Assembly (NCBI RefSeq): GCF_012184415.1
Contig: NZ_VTOX01000009.1
Span: 124,001-188,000 of the forward strand
Length of the DNA stretch: 64,000 nucleotides
Direction: 5' to 3'
Origin: Ramlibacter lithotrophicus
GTDB lineage: Bacteria; Pseudomonadota; Gammaproteobacteria; Burkholderiales; Burkholderiaceae_C
Positions 27,837 to 37,757 of this stretch are shown here, piece after piece. The notes below the pieces were generated by a model. It worked only from the letters and a program-made list of their open reading frames with translations, made no database searches and was not told where the DNA came from. The first letter of the stretch is position 1; each line of letters starts with the position of its first letter. Both the position numbers and the translations under genes were made by a program.

Positions 27837-27840
27837 CCGT

Positions 27841-28914
27841 CTACTTGGCCAGTCCCTGGAAGAACCGCGCCGCTTCGGGCTGGCCGTACGGTACCTTCGG
27901 CGCGCGCACCGATCCGCTGCTGACGCCGCCGGTGATCGAATTCACCGGGACGACCGTGACGACGCCGTTGAAGACGCTCAGCTCGAACACGGTCCAGACG
28001 TTGTTCGACCCCGTCCAGCCGGCGGCCGGCGGCGTGTAGTTGTAGACGGCGCCGTTGGCGAATTCGAGCCGTACGCCGGCGCCCGAAGTGCCGATGGTGC
28101 CGGAACCAGAGTAGTGGTGCACCGAGTAGCGGTACAGGCCGTCGGGCAGGCTGGTGGTGCTGCCGGTGGCGGGGCAGGTCACGGTTTCCGGTCCGTAGGA
28201 CGAGGTGTCGTCGACATCCAGCTTGCAGACACCGCCGGCGGTCTTGTCGGAGTAATACAGGTGCCAGCGGGTCCAGATGTCCGCGTTGACGCCGCCGGTC
28301 ATGTGCGAATCGAGATCCGCCGGATTGGCACCCCAGGTGAGGATCACGCGGAACTGTCCGGTCGTGAGACCGCCGCTCTGCCCCGACGAGGGCGACAGGG
28401 CCACCGCCATCCTGTTGGTGTCCGCGCAACCCATCAGGGTCGACTGCGCCGCCGCCCGGTAGCCGGTGTTGTAGACGGAGACGGCGTTCAGCCCCGCCGG
28501 CAGGCCGCTGAAGGCGGCGATCCCTTGCGCGTTGGTGGTGGCGATACGCGAGCCGATGGTGACCGTGGCGCCGGCGATCGGCGCCGTGCTGCCCTGAACC
28601 GAGTTGTACACGGAGACCTCCGCGTTGGCGCAGGTGGTGGCGCCGCTGCCCTCCGTCAGCCTGATTTCCTCGGGCACGAGGTAGAGCCACTGCGGGTCGA
28701 ACTTGAAGACGACGCTATACCCGCTCTCGACCGGCGTGCTGCTGCCGGCCGGGCCGGGTGTCAGGACCCGGATGTTCTCGACCAGCACCCTGTCGGACGC
28801 GGTGCCGATGCCGCGGGCGCTCGAAAAATCGATGGTCATCTGCGCCGACGCCGCAGCACCGAGCGCCGCCACGAACAGCGCCACCGCTGCCTTTCTGATG
28901 AGCGAAATCTGCAT
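27841..28914 (-). CDS. Exported protein with a DUF2135/YfaP-like domain
   Basis: A 357-residue secreted protein with signal peptide MQISLIRKAAVALFVAALGA ending at ASAQ. Residues of about 90-160 resemble a carboxypeptidase-regulatory-like fold (GATVTIGSRIATTNAQGIAAF, SGLPAGLNAVSVYNTGYRA). Residues of about 180-320 carry the YfaP/DUF2135 pattern (FRVILTWGANPADLDSHMTG, HLYYSDKTAGG, LDVDDTSSYGPETVT). Four cysteines could pair in the periplasm. The ATG at 28914 follows GAGGAG, and a longer open frame lacks a ribosome site. Such domains are found in surface or envelope-associated proteins; the precise role is not known. Linked to the small anchored protein downstream. Confidence 0.75.
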   Translation of the reverse strand: MQISLIRKAAVALFVAALGAAASAQMTIDFSSARGIGTASDRVLVENIRVLTPGPAGSSTPVESGYSVVFKFDPQWLYLVPEEIRLTEGSGATTCANAEVSVYNSVQGSTAPIAGATVTIGSRIATTNAQGIAAFSGLPAGLNAVSVYNTGYRAAAQSTLMGCADTNRMAVALSPSSGQSGGLTTGQFRVILTWGANPADLDSHMTGGVNADIWTRWHLYYSDKTAGGVCKLDVDDTSSYGPETVTCPATGSTTSLPDGLYRYSVHHYSGSGTIGTSGAGVRLEFANGAVYNYTPPAAGWTGSNNVWTVFELSVFNGVVTVVPVNSITGGVSSGSVRAPKVPYGQPEAARFFQGLAK

Positions 28915-29090
28915 GGGAACTCCTCGAGGTGAAGCGTCGACCGTCCTGGGCGACCGTCGAGCATCTTGCCAAAGACGTATCAAGATGTCACCGGGGCCGC
29001 TCCGGGGGAACGCGGCGGCGGGCGCGAAAACCGCGCGTCCTTGATCCTTGTTCTACAAAGAAAGCGTTATTGCGCCGGGCTCCGTCACGC

Positions 29091-29288
29091 TCATCGCGCA
29101 GACCCGCGCGTCCCGCTCGCCGCCGGCAGCGCCGGTGCCGGCGCCGGCCGGACGTCAGGGGCCGACGCGGCCGGCCGTGCCGGTACGGGACCCTGCCGCC
29201 ACACGGCCACGACGACGGCGGCCCAGGCCGCCACCAGCGCGGCCAGCAGCAACATCCGGCCGCGGGAGCGGGCAGGCGGGGCCGCCAT
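29091..29288 (-). CDS. Possible small membrane-anchored Pro/Ala-rich protein
   Basis: A candidate 65-residue protein with a basic start (PPARSRGR), one hydrophobic segment (MLLLAALVAAWAAVVVAVW) and a proline/alanine-rich tail. It has the same plan as the 138-residue protein on the other side of the DUF2135-like gene, and the same strand. I see no good ribosome site, and high-GC sequence readily gives such frames, so this is tentative. A longer open frame continues upstream to 29531 without added recognisable sequence. Confidence 0.35.
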   Translation of the reverse strand: MAAPPARSRGRMLLLAALVAAWAAVVVAVWRQGPVPARPAASAPDVRPAPAPALPAASGTRGSAR

Positions 29289-29748
29289 CAGCGGACCGCG
29301 GCCGCAGCCCGGCGGCGGACGGCCTGCAGGCGCGCGTCGACAAGGCCGCCCGGAGTGCACCGGGCCGGAAGGGCCGCGATTGCACGGCAAGACTGCATGA
29401 GTAACTCCTGGATCGGCGAGAGAGCTCCCCCTCTCCTCACGGTCGAGTATTCCCCGCTCGTTTCCAGATGTCACTACACGTATCGTAATGTTTCCAGGAT
29501 GCGTGAGAAATGACGCGCGGCGGGGGCGCACCCGGCGGCATTTCTCATCCGACGTGGGTGACTTGCGCTGGTGCGGGAAGGCGTGGGTTCGCGCGGGGGA
29601 TGGGGCATTGGCTTGCGGACAATGCGTGGCACCCGCGTAGCCGGATTCCCACGTCGACCACGGCGGCGGCTGACGCAGCCGCGCCCCTGTCTCCGACTGA
29701 AACGGCCCAGCACCCTGGCCACACTGTGACCATCGTCAGGAGGAACAC
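29289..29748. other. Non-coding stretch upstream of the acidic protein/helicase pair
   Basis: About 460 bases without a convincing gene on either strand. The segment 29400-29510 is less GC-rich than its surroundings, containing a C/T-rich run and TACACGTATCGTAATG, so it may hold promoters for either flanking unit. The last 15 bases provide the strong AGGAGG ribosome site of the next gene. Confidence 0.4.
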
Positions 29749-30084
29749 ATGGCCTACAGCAGCATCCTCGGCGCCGACCCGGCGCCGGCCCACCCCAGCG
29801 GCCGCGACGCCGACCTGCTCGGCCCGAGCGACAACTCGGACAGCGGCAGCGACACCATCGGCACCCACGAGGCGCATGCCGACAGCGACGCCGTCGGTAC
29901 CGGCGAGCGCGGCTCGGTGACGCCGGGCGACGCCGTCGAAGGCGGCGACATCATGCCGGACCGCATCGTGCGCGCCGGCAGCGGCGAAGGTTTTCCCGAA
30001 GAGGACGTCGACGGCCGGGAGTACACCGACATCGACGCCGACGAACCGCTGGACGACGTCGACGAAGACGGCGGCGACCGCTGA
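29749..30084 (+). CDS. Highly acidic small protein of unknown function
   Basis: A 111-residue protein with very many Asp, Glu, Gly and Ser residues and no Cys, ending in a run of acidic residues (DEPLDDVDEDGGDR). It has no signal peptide, membrane segment or recognised domain and is likely disordered. AGGAGG lies six bases before the ATG, one of the strongest ribosome sites in the window, which argues that it is a real and well-translated gene. It stops two bases before the RecQ-like helicase start, so translation of the two is probably coupled. A DNA-mimic or nucleic-acid-tuning role is conceivable from charge alone but is only speculation. Confidence 0.7.
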   Translation: MAYSSILGADPAPAHPSGRDADLLGPSDNSDSGSDTIGTHEAHADSDAVGTGERGSVTPGDAVEGGDIMPDRIVRAGSGEGFPEEDVDGREYTDIDADEPLDDVDEDGGDR

Positions 30085-30086
30085 AG

Positions 30087-31823
<1,737 letters not shown>

Positions 31824-31828
31824 CGCGC

Positions 31829-32746
31829 TCAACGCGCCAGCGTCGACGCGCCGAACAGGCTCTGGACGAACTCCACCGCCAGTTCGGCCGTGCGATTGCG
31901 CACGTCGAGCGCCGGATTGATCTCCACCACGTCGAGCGAGCCGAGGCGGCCGGTGTCGGCGATCATCTCCATGCACAACTGCATCTCGCGATAGGTCGGG
32001 CCGCCGCGCACGCCGGTGCCGACGCCGGGCGCATCCATCGGGTCCAGGCAATCCAGGTCGAAGCTCACGTGCAGGTGCGTGCCTTCGTCGATGTCGTGCA
32101 GCGCTTCCGTCATCGTGTTGCGGATGCCGTGTTCGTCGATGTGCCGCATGTCGAACACCTGCAGCCCCAGCAGCCGGATCGCCTCCTTCTCGTCGGCGTC
32201 GACGCTGCGGATGCCGATGAAGTCCATGTCCTCGGGACGCAGCGCCGCGCGCTCGCCGCTCCAGCCGACCAGCGCCTGCGGCCCATGGCCCAGCAGGCAG
32301 GCGACCGGCATGCCATGCAGATTGCCGCTGGGACTGATCGCTTCGGTATTGACGTCCGTGTGCGCATCGAACCACAGCACGCGCAGGTGCTTGCGCTCCG
32401 CGCGGCAATGGCGCGCGACGGCGCTGATCGAGCCGATCGCCACCGAGTGGTCGCCGCCCATCAGCAGCGGGAAATCGCCGGCGGCGAGCACCGCGGCCAC
32501 CGCGTCGAACACCGCGCGGTTCCACGCGGTCACTTCCTCGAGGTGGCGCAGGCCGCCGCTGGGGGCAGCCCACGGATTGGGCGGGCCGGCGAGGTTGCCG
32601 AGGTCCTGGACTTCGAATTTCTGCGAGCGCAAGGCCTCGACCAGGCCGGCGACCCGCAGCGCGTCCGGTCCCATGCCCGCGCCGCGGACGCTGGCGCCTA
32701 CGTCGGTCGGCGCGCCGATGAGGGAGATGTTCTTCATCGGCCGCAT
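31829..32746 (-). CDS. rocF: Arginase
   Basis: A 305-residue ureohydrolase that splits arginine to ornithine and urea using two Mn ions. The metal ligands are seen in LLMGGDHSVAIGS (His), LWFDAHTDVNT (Asp, His, Asp) and HVSFDLDCLDPMDAPGVGTG (two Asp). The loop SPSGNLHGMPVA and the Glu-bearing VEINPALDVRNRTAELAV complete the site and fit arginase rather than agmatinase. The ATG at 32746 is three codons before a second ATG (32737) that gives the common MKNISLIGAPTD start; neither has a clear ribosome site. Confidence 0.93.
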   Translation of the reverse strand: MRPMKNISLIGAPTDVGASVRGAGMGPDALRVAGLVEALRSQKFEVQDLGNLAGPPNPWAAPSGGLRHLEEVTAWNRAVFDAVAAVLAAGDFPLLMGGDHSVAIGSISAVARHCRAERKHLRVLWFDAHTDVNTEAISPSGNLHGMPVACLLGHGPQALVGWSGERAALRPEDMDFIGIRSVDADEKEAIRLLGLQVFDMRHIDEHGIRNTMTEALHDIDEGTHLHVSFDLDCLDPMDAPGVGTGVRGGPTYREMQLCMEMIADTGRLGSLDVVEINPALDVRNRTAELAVEFVQSLFGASTLAR

Positions 32747-32843
32747 TGTGAATCGGCTCGCGCGATCGTGGGGCGGGTGCGGCCGGGCACCGCGATTGCC
32801 GAGACCTTCATTTCCACCTCTTCAAGAACGAAAGGAACCGCCG

Positions 32844-33995
32844 ATGCTGGCAATGAACTACCGCGGCCCGTACCGCGTGCGCGCCTCGCACAAGGCCGAG
32901 CCGCAGATCGAGCACCCCAACGACGCCATCGTGCGCGTCACGCGCTCGTGTATCTGCGGCTCGGACCTGCACCTGTACCACGGCCTGGTGCCCGACACCC
33001 GGGTCGGCACCACCTTCGGCCACGAATTCACCGGCATCGTCGAGGAGGTCGGGCCGTCGGTGCGCAACGTCAAGCGCGGCGACCACGTGCTGGTGCCGTT
33101 CAACATCTTCTGCGGCTCGTGCTTCTTCTGCCAGAAAGAGCTCTACGGCAATTGCCACAACACCAATCCGTCGGCCACCGCCGTGGGGGCGATCTACGGC
33201 TACTCCCACACCGCCGGCGGGTACGACGGCGGCCAGGCCGAGTACGTGCGCGTGCCGATGGCGGACGTCGGACCCACCGTGATCCCATCCGACATCGACC
33301 TCGACGACGCGGTGCTGCTCACCGACGCGTTCCCCACCGGCTACCAGGCGGCCGAGATGGGCGGCATCCAGCAAGGCGACACCGTGGTCGTGTTCGGCGC
33401 GGGACCGGTTGGAATCTTTGCCGCAAAGTCTGCATGGTGGATGGGCGCCGGCCGCGTGATCGTGGTCGACCACGTCGAGTACCGGCTGGAGTTCGTGAAG
33501 AACTTCGCCAACTGCGAGGTCATCAACTTCAAGGAAGTGGGCGACATGGCGATCCACATCAAGCGCATGACCGACTGGCTCGGCGCCGACGTCTGCATCG
33601 ACGCCGTCGGCTGCGAGGCCGCAGGCAACGCGATGCAGCACCTCACCGGCGTGGTGCTGCCATTGCAGGCGGGATCGGCCACCGCGCTGCACTGGTGCAT
33701 CAACTCCGTACGCAAGGGTGGCACGGTCTCGATCGTGGGCGTGTACGGTCCCACGTTCAACGCCGTGCCGATCGGCAATGCGCTCAACAAGGGCCTCACC
33801 CTGCGGATGAACCAGGCGAGCGTGAAGCGCCACCTGCCGCGCCTGATCGAGCACATCCAGGCCGGCCGCGTCAAGCCGGGCGAGGTGATCACCCACCGCA
33901 TCCCGCTGGAAGACATCGGCGACGCGTATCACATCTTCTCGAGCAAGCTGGACAACTGCATCAAGCCCGTGCTGGTGATGCCGACGGTGCACTGA
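32844..33995 (+). CDS. Zinc-dependent alcohol/formaldehyde dehydrogenase-like protein
   Basis: A 383-residue medium-chain dehydrogenase. The catalytic-zinc region CICGSDLHLYHG and GHEFTGIVEEVG, plus the structural-zinc cysteine set in FNIFCGSCFFCQKELYGNCHN, are complete. The nucleotide fold is VVVFGAGPVGIFAAKSAWWMGA. The pattern CHNTNPSA and GIYGYSHTAGGYDGGQAEY-type text is like glutathione-independent formaldehyde dehydrogenases and related glucose-type dehydrogenases. The natural substrate is not decided by sequence. AGGA precedes the ATG at 32844; an upstream extension of the frame crosses the arginase gene and is rejected. It is followed after ten bases by a small membrane-anchored protein. 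Confidence 0.9.
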   Translation: MLAMNYRGPYRVRASHKAEPQIEHPNDAIVRVTRSCICGSDLHLYHGLVPDTRVGTTFGHEFTGIVEEVGPSVRNVKRGDHVLVPFNIFCGSCFFCQKELYGNCHNTNPSATAVGAIYGYSHTAGGYDGGQAEYVRVPMADVGPTVIPSDIDLDDAVLLTDAFPTGYQAAEMGGIQQGDTVVVFGAGPVGIFAAKSAWWMGAGRVIVVDHVEYRLEFVKNFANCEVINFKEVGDMAIHIKRMTDWLGADVCIDAVGCEAAGNAMQHLTGVVLPLQAGSATALHWCINSVRKGGTVSIVGVYGPTFNAVPIGNALNKGLTLRMNQASVKRHLPRLIEHIQAGRVKPGEVITHRIPLEDIGDAYHIFSSKLDNCIKPVLVMPTVH

Positions 33996-34005
33996 AAGGA
34001 ATCAA

Positions 34006-34545
34006 ATGGACAGCCCGACCTTGGCCAACGACCGCGTCTACGCGGAAAAGACCGATCCCGACGCAAGGCAGAAAGCCCACCGGCCCACCGACGTCCCCGG
34101 ATGGGGCGCCGACCTGGATCCGGCGAACCGGCCCGCGGTGCCGATGGAGCGCACGCCGCCGCGGCTGCACAACGTCCACTGGGACGAGCCGGCGCCGCAG
34201 CCGCGGCACGTCACCGTGTTCCACTCGAACGAGCGGCCCGGCATGACGCCGGTGTTCGGCAGCACCGTGCCGCCATCGGGTCTGTCGGGGAAGATGCGCG
34301 CCCTGGCGTTCCGCTACAGCGAGAACGACCTCCGCCATTGGCTGATCCTGCTGGCGGCCGATCGCGTCAACGTCGGCGAAGGCCTGCTGGAGGACCTGGC
34401 GCACGGCCATGTGCCCAACGTCTTTCGCGAGATGGGCATGGCCTCGGAGTGGCGCCACAACCGCGCCGGGTTCATCCGCAAGGCGGCGATCGCCGGAGCG
34501 GTGACGGCGCTGGCGGTGTACCTGCTGCGCCGCCGGCGCGACTGA
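34006..34545 (+). CDS. Hypothetical protein with C-terminal membrane anchor
   Basis: A 179-residue protein of unknown function. The first 100 residues are proline-rich and hydrophilic (RPTDVPGWGADLDPANRPAV, PPRLHNVHWDEPAPQPRHVT). Residues 100-150 are helical, and a single hydrophobic segment near the end (AAIAGAVTALAVYLL) is followed by RRRRD. This is a tail-anchor topology with the bulk in the cytoplasm. AAAGGA lies ahead of the ATG, ten bases after the dehydrogenase stop, so it is in an operon with that enzyme. A hairpin terminator-like structure follows the stop. Confidence 0.75.
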   Translation: MDSPTLANDRVYAEKTDPDARQKAHRPTDVPGWGADLDPANRPAVPMERTPPRLHNVHWDEPAPQPRHVTVFHSNERPGMTPVFGSTVPPSGLSGKMRALAFRYSENDLRHWLILLAADRVNVGEGLLEDLAHGHVPNVFREMGMASEWRHNRAGFIRKAAIAGAVTALAVYLLRRRRD

Positions 34546-34556
34546 AGCCGGGCCCC

Positions 34557-34588
34557 ACCTCGTCGCGAGCACCGCCTCGCGACGAGGT
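34557..34588 (+). terminator. Hairpin after the dehydrogenase operon
   Basis: A perfect 13-base stem (34557-34569 with 34576-34588) with a six-base loop, 12 bases after the stop of the membrane-anchored protein. It is followed by ATTTG, not a full T-tract, so termination may be partial. Confidence 0.6.
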
Positions 34589-34622
34589 ATTTGCGCGCGC
34601 GCCGCACCCCGGGGTTTCGTCG

Positions 34623-34651
34623 TTGACAGCCCCGGCGGGGTTCTCTAGAGT
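34623..34651 (+). promoter_or_regulatory. Candidate sigma-70 promoter for the tctCBA operon
   Basis: TTGACA (34623-34628) is an exact -35 box, spaced 17 bases from TAGAGT (34646-34651), which matches TATAAT at four positions. Transcription would begin about 45 bases before the tctC start. A short hairpin (34675-34680 with 34684-34689) lies in the leader ahead of the ribosome site. Confidence 0.55.
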
Positions 34652-34703
34652 CCCAATTAACCGTTTAGGGAATTAGGGCCGGAGGCCCTCAACTGGAGAC
34701 CCC

Positions 34704-35711
34704 ATGAACAAGCGCTTTTTCCTGCGTTCCGTGTCCCTGGCCGCCCTGGCGCTCGGCTTCGCACTGCCGGCGGCCGCCCAGTGGAAGCCGACCAAGCCGA
34801 TCAACCTGGTCGTGCCGTGGGCCGCCGGCGGCTCGACCGACCAGATCACCCGCGTGACGGCGGCGGAGCTCGAGAAGGTGCTGGGGCAGAAGATCATCAT
34901 CGTCAACCAGCCGGGGGCGTCCGGCTCGATCGGCACCAAGAACGCGTGGGAAGCGCCCAAGGACGGCTACACCTGGGCCGCCGGCGCGGCGCAGGACCTG
35001 GGGGCCTACCAGGCGCTGGGCATGCTGGACGTGCCGGCCAGGGACTGGCACCTGTTCCTGAGCGTGGCCAACATCGCCGTCGTCGGCGTCGGCGCCAACA
35101 CGCCGTACCAGAACATGCAGCAACTGCTCGACGCGATGAAGGCCAAGCCGGGCGAGGTGAAGGTCGCGACCGCCGGCGTTACCTCCGGCGGCCACAACGC
35201 CATGGAAGCGATCTCGCGCGCGACCGGCGTCAAGTACCGCCACGTCACCTATGACGGCGGCAACCCCGCCGTCGTCGCGACGGTGTCGGGCGAAACAGAC
35301 CTGACGACCCAGCTGGCGGTGGAGCAGGCCGAGATGATCCGCGGCAAGCGCATCCGTCCGCTGGCCACGGTGTCCGACAAGCCGCTGGAGATCGAAGGCT
35401 TCGGCACCATCGAGCCGATCAGCAAGACCATCCCCGGCTTCAAGGCGGCGGCCAACTACTTCGGCATCTTCATTCCCAAGGGCGTGCCGGCCGAGGTGGT
35501 GAGCACGGTGCAGAAGATCTGGACCGAGAACATCGCGAAGAACGCCGCGATCAAGGCCTACGCGACCAACAAGGGCGCCTTGTTCGCGCCGGTCGCGGGC
35601 GATGCCGCGCTGGCCGCGGCGATGCCGGCGATCCAGGCCAACGCCTGGCTATTGCACTCCACGGGCAAGACCAAGGTCGCGCCGGACACGGTCGGCATTC
35701 CCAAGCCCTGA
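34704..35711 (+). CDS. tctC: Tripartite tricarboxylate transporter substrate-binding protein (TctC/Bug family)
   Basis: A 335-residue periplasmic receptor with signal peptide NKRFFLRSVSLAALALGFAL ending AAAQ. KPINLVVPWAAGGSTDQITR and IIIVNQPGASGSIGTKNA are the ligand-binding beta-strand/loop signatures of the Bug family, which usually bind carboxylates through water bridges. GGHNAMEAISRATGVKYRHVTYDGG is the second half-site. Length is normal. It heads a same-strand unit with tctB, tctA and two enzyme genes of sugar-acid type, so the ligand is probably a sugar acid or aldarate. The precise ligand is not visible. Confidence 0.94.
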   Translation: MNKRFFLRSVSLAALALGFALPAAAQWKPTKPINLVVPWAAGGSTDQITRVTAAELEKVLGQKIIIVNQPGASGSIGTKNAWEAPKDGYTWAAGAAQDLGAYQALGMLDVPARDWHLFLSVANIAVVGVGANTPYQNMQQLLDAMKAKPGEVKVATAGVTSGGHNAMEAISRATGVKYRHVTYDGGNPAVVATVSGETDLTTQLAVEQAEMIRGKRIRPLATVSDKPLEIEGFGTIEPISKTIPGFKAAANYFGIFIPKGVPAEVVSTVQKIWTENIAKNAAIKAYATNKGALFAPVAGDAALAAAMPAIQANAWLLHSTGKTKVAPDTVGIPKP

Positions 35712-35723
35712 CCCGCGGTGAGC

Positions 35724-36236
35724 ATGGAGTCCGCCCCCGAGGGCGAGGTGTCGGCGCGCGCCGACCTCGTCTCCGCCCTCGTCTGGATGGCCGTCGGGGG
35801 GGCCATCGCGATCGGCGCCTGGCGCATGGACCGCCTCGAGCACCTGCACATCAACAAGTACGAAGTGCCGGGCCTCGTGCCCGGCCTGCTCGGCAGCGCC
35901 GTGCTGCTGCTCGGCATCATGCTGGCGGTCCGCTCGATCCGCCGCGGCGCGCTGGGCCCGGCGAAGCCCGCCGCCCGCAGCGGCTGGACGTACACGGCGC
36001 TGGTCATGGCCGCGATGCTGGCGTACTCCGTCGTGTTCGTCGGCCACGGGCTGCCGTTCTGGCTGGCCACGGGCGTGTTCGTCACGGCCTTCATCTTCTT
36101 CTTCGACCGCCGGCGGCAGTCCGGCCTCGGACGCAGCACGGCGCGCCAGTTGCTGCTGGCGCTGGCCTGTGGCGTCGCCACCAGTGCGACGATCTCGTTC
36201 GCGTTCCAGGAAATCTTCTACGTCAGGCTGCCTTAG
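35724..36236 (+). CDS. tctB: Tripartite tricarboxylate transporter small membrane subunit (TctB)
   Basis: A 170-residue membrane protein with four hydrophobic segments (about 18-35, 50-65, 85-108 and the C-terminal 140-160), as in TctB. It also has the conserved NKYEVPGLVPGLLG stretch. TctB is the small, poorly conserved partner of TctA. ATG at 35724 is preferred because GGTGA just upstream can pair with 16S rRNA; a GTG two codons earlier is an alternative. It lies 12 bases after tctC and 15 before tctA. Confidence 0.88.
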   Translation: MESAPEGEVSARADLVSALVWMAVGGAIAIGAWRMDRLEHLHINKYEVPGLVPGLLGSAVLLLGIMLAVRSIRRGALGPAKPAARSGWTYTALVMAAMLAYSVVFVGHGLPFWLATGVFVTAFIFFFDRRRQSGLGRSTARQLLLALACGVATSATISFAFQEIFYVRLP

Positions 36237-36251
36237 GGGCACATCCATCCA

Positions 36252-37757
36252 ATGTTCCAGGGACTGATCGCCTTCGGGCACTCGCTGGCGGGCTTTCTCA
36301 CGCCGGAGTCGATCTTCTTCGTGCTGGCCTCGACCCTGGTCGGCGTGGTCATCGGCGCGCTGCCGGGCCTCACGGCGACCATGGGCGTGGCGCTCATGAC
36401 GACACTCACGCTCAAGCTGCCGTCGTCGCAGGCGCTGCTGGTCCTGATCTGCACGTACGTCGGCGCGATCTACGGCGGCAGCCGCAGCGCCATCCTGCTG
36501 AACATCCCGGGGACGCCGGCGTCCGCTGCGTCCTGCCTGGACGGCTATGCCCTGGCGCGCCAAGGCATGGCGGGCCGGGCCATGGGCATCGCCACCAGCG
36601 GCTCGGTGCTCGGCACGCTGATCGGCATGTTCTTCCTGGCGCTGTTCACCCCGCTGCTGGGTGAAGTGGCGCTGAAATTCGGCGCCTACGAATTCTTCTG
36701 GCTGGCGGTGTTCGGTGTCATCATCTCGGCCACGCTCACCGGCGGCGATGCGCTCAAGGGATGGATCGCCGGTTTCGCGGGCCTCTTCATCGCCACCATC
36801 GGCCAGGACGGCATTCACGCCTTCGAGCGCTTCAACTTCGGCAACCGCGACCTCGCCGGCGGCATCTCGCTGGTGCCGGCGCTGGTCGGCGCGTTCGGGT
36901 TCGCCGAGATCCTGGTGGCGATGCAGGAGCGCCGCCCTCCGGTCAACATCAGCGGCCTCGACTCCGTGATCCCGAAGATCCGCGACGTGCTGCGCTACTG
37001 GCGCACCATCCTGCGCTCCGGCGTGATCGGCACGTTCATCGGCATCGTGCCGGGCGTCGGGGAGGACGTGGCCGCCTGGTCCTCCTACGCGGCCGCCAAG
37101 CGCGCGAGCCGCGAGAAGGAACAGTTCGGCAAGGGCTCGGTGGAAGGCCTGATGGCCGCCGAAACCGGCGACAACGCCTGCGTGCCCGGCGCGATCATCC
37201 CGGTGCTGACGCTGCAGATTCCCGGCTCCGCGCCGGCGGCGGTGCTGATGGCGGCCATGCTGATCCACGGCGTGAAGCCGGGACCGATGATCATGATCGA
37301 GTCGCCGCAGTTCGTGTACGACGTGGTGGCGATGATGATGCTGGCGACGCTCGGCATCCTGATCTACGGCCTGACGCTGACGAAATTCCTGATCCAGGTG
37401 CTGCGCGTGCCCACCACCATCATCGTGCCGATCCTGATGGTGCTGTGCACGATCGGCACGTTCGCCCTTGCCTCGCGGCTGTTCGACGTCTGGGTGATGG
37501 TCGCCTTCGGCCTCGTCGGCTTCGCGCTGCGCAAGTACGGCTACCCGATGGCGCCGCTGGTGCTGGGCATCGTGCTGGGCGACCTGCTGGAGAAGAACTT
37601 CCGCCGCGGGCTGGTGCTGTCCGACGGCGACCTGCTGCCCTTCATCACGCGGCCGATTTCGGCCGTGCTCGCGACGACCATCGTGCTGATCGTGCTGCTG
37701 CGCCTGCCCACGGTGCGCCGCTTCTTCAGCCGCAGACCTCGCCTGGAAACCACATGA
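36252..37757 (+). CDS. tctA: Tripartite tricarboxylate transporter large membrane subunit (TctA)
   Basis: A 501-residue polytopic permease with about 12 membrane segments. VVIGALPGLTATMGVALM and YGGSRSAILLNIPGTPASAAS are the TctA signature repeats, and FIGIVPGVGEDVAAWSSYA mirrors the first in the second half. It imports the substrate delivered by TctC using an ion gradient. Its stop overlaps the next start as ATGA, physically linking transport to the downstream isomerase-fold protein. Length is normal for the family. Confidence 0.96.
   Translation: MFQGLIAFGHSLAGFLTPESIFFVLASTLVGVVIGALPGLTATMGVALMTTLTLKLPSSQALLVLICTYVGAIYGGSRSAILLNIPGTPASAASCLDGYALARQGMAGRAMGIATSGSVLGTLIGMFFLALFTPLLGEVALKFGAYEFFWLAVFGVIISATLTGGDALKGWIAGFAGLFIATIGQDGIHAFERFNFGNRDLAGGISLVPALVGAFGFAEILVAMQERRPPVNISGLDSVIPKIRDVLRYWRTILRSGVIGTFIGIVPGVGEDVAAWSSYAAAKRASREKEQFGKGSVEGLMAAETGDNACVPGAIIPVLTLQIPGSAPAAVLMAAMLIHGVKPGPMIMIESPQFVYDVVAMMMLATLGILIYGLTLTKFLIQVLRVPTTIIVPILMVLCTIGTFALASRLFDVWVMVAFGLVGFALRKYGYPMAPLVLGIVLGDLLEKNFRRGLVLSDGDLLPFITRPISAVLATTIVLIVLLRLPTVRRFFSRRPRLETT

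Noticed and set aside
35718..35723. GTG two codons upstream as the tctB start
   Set aside because: The GGTGA around it fits better as the ribosome site for the ATG at 35724, although the difference is only two residues.
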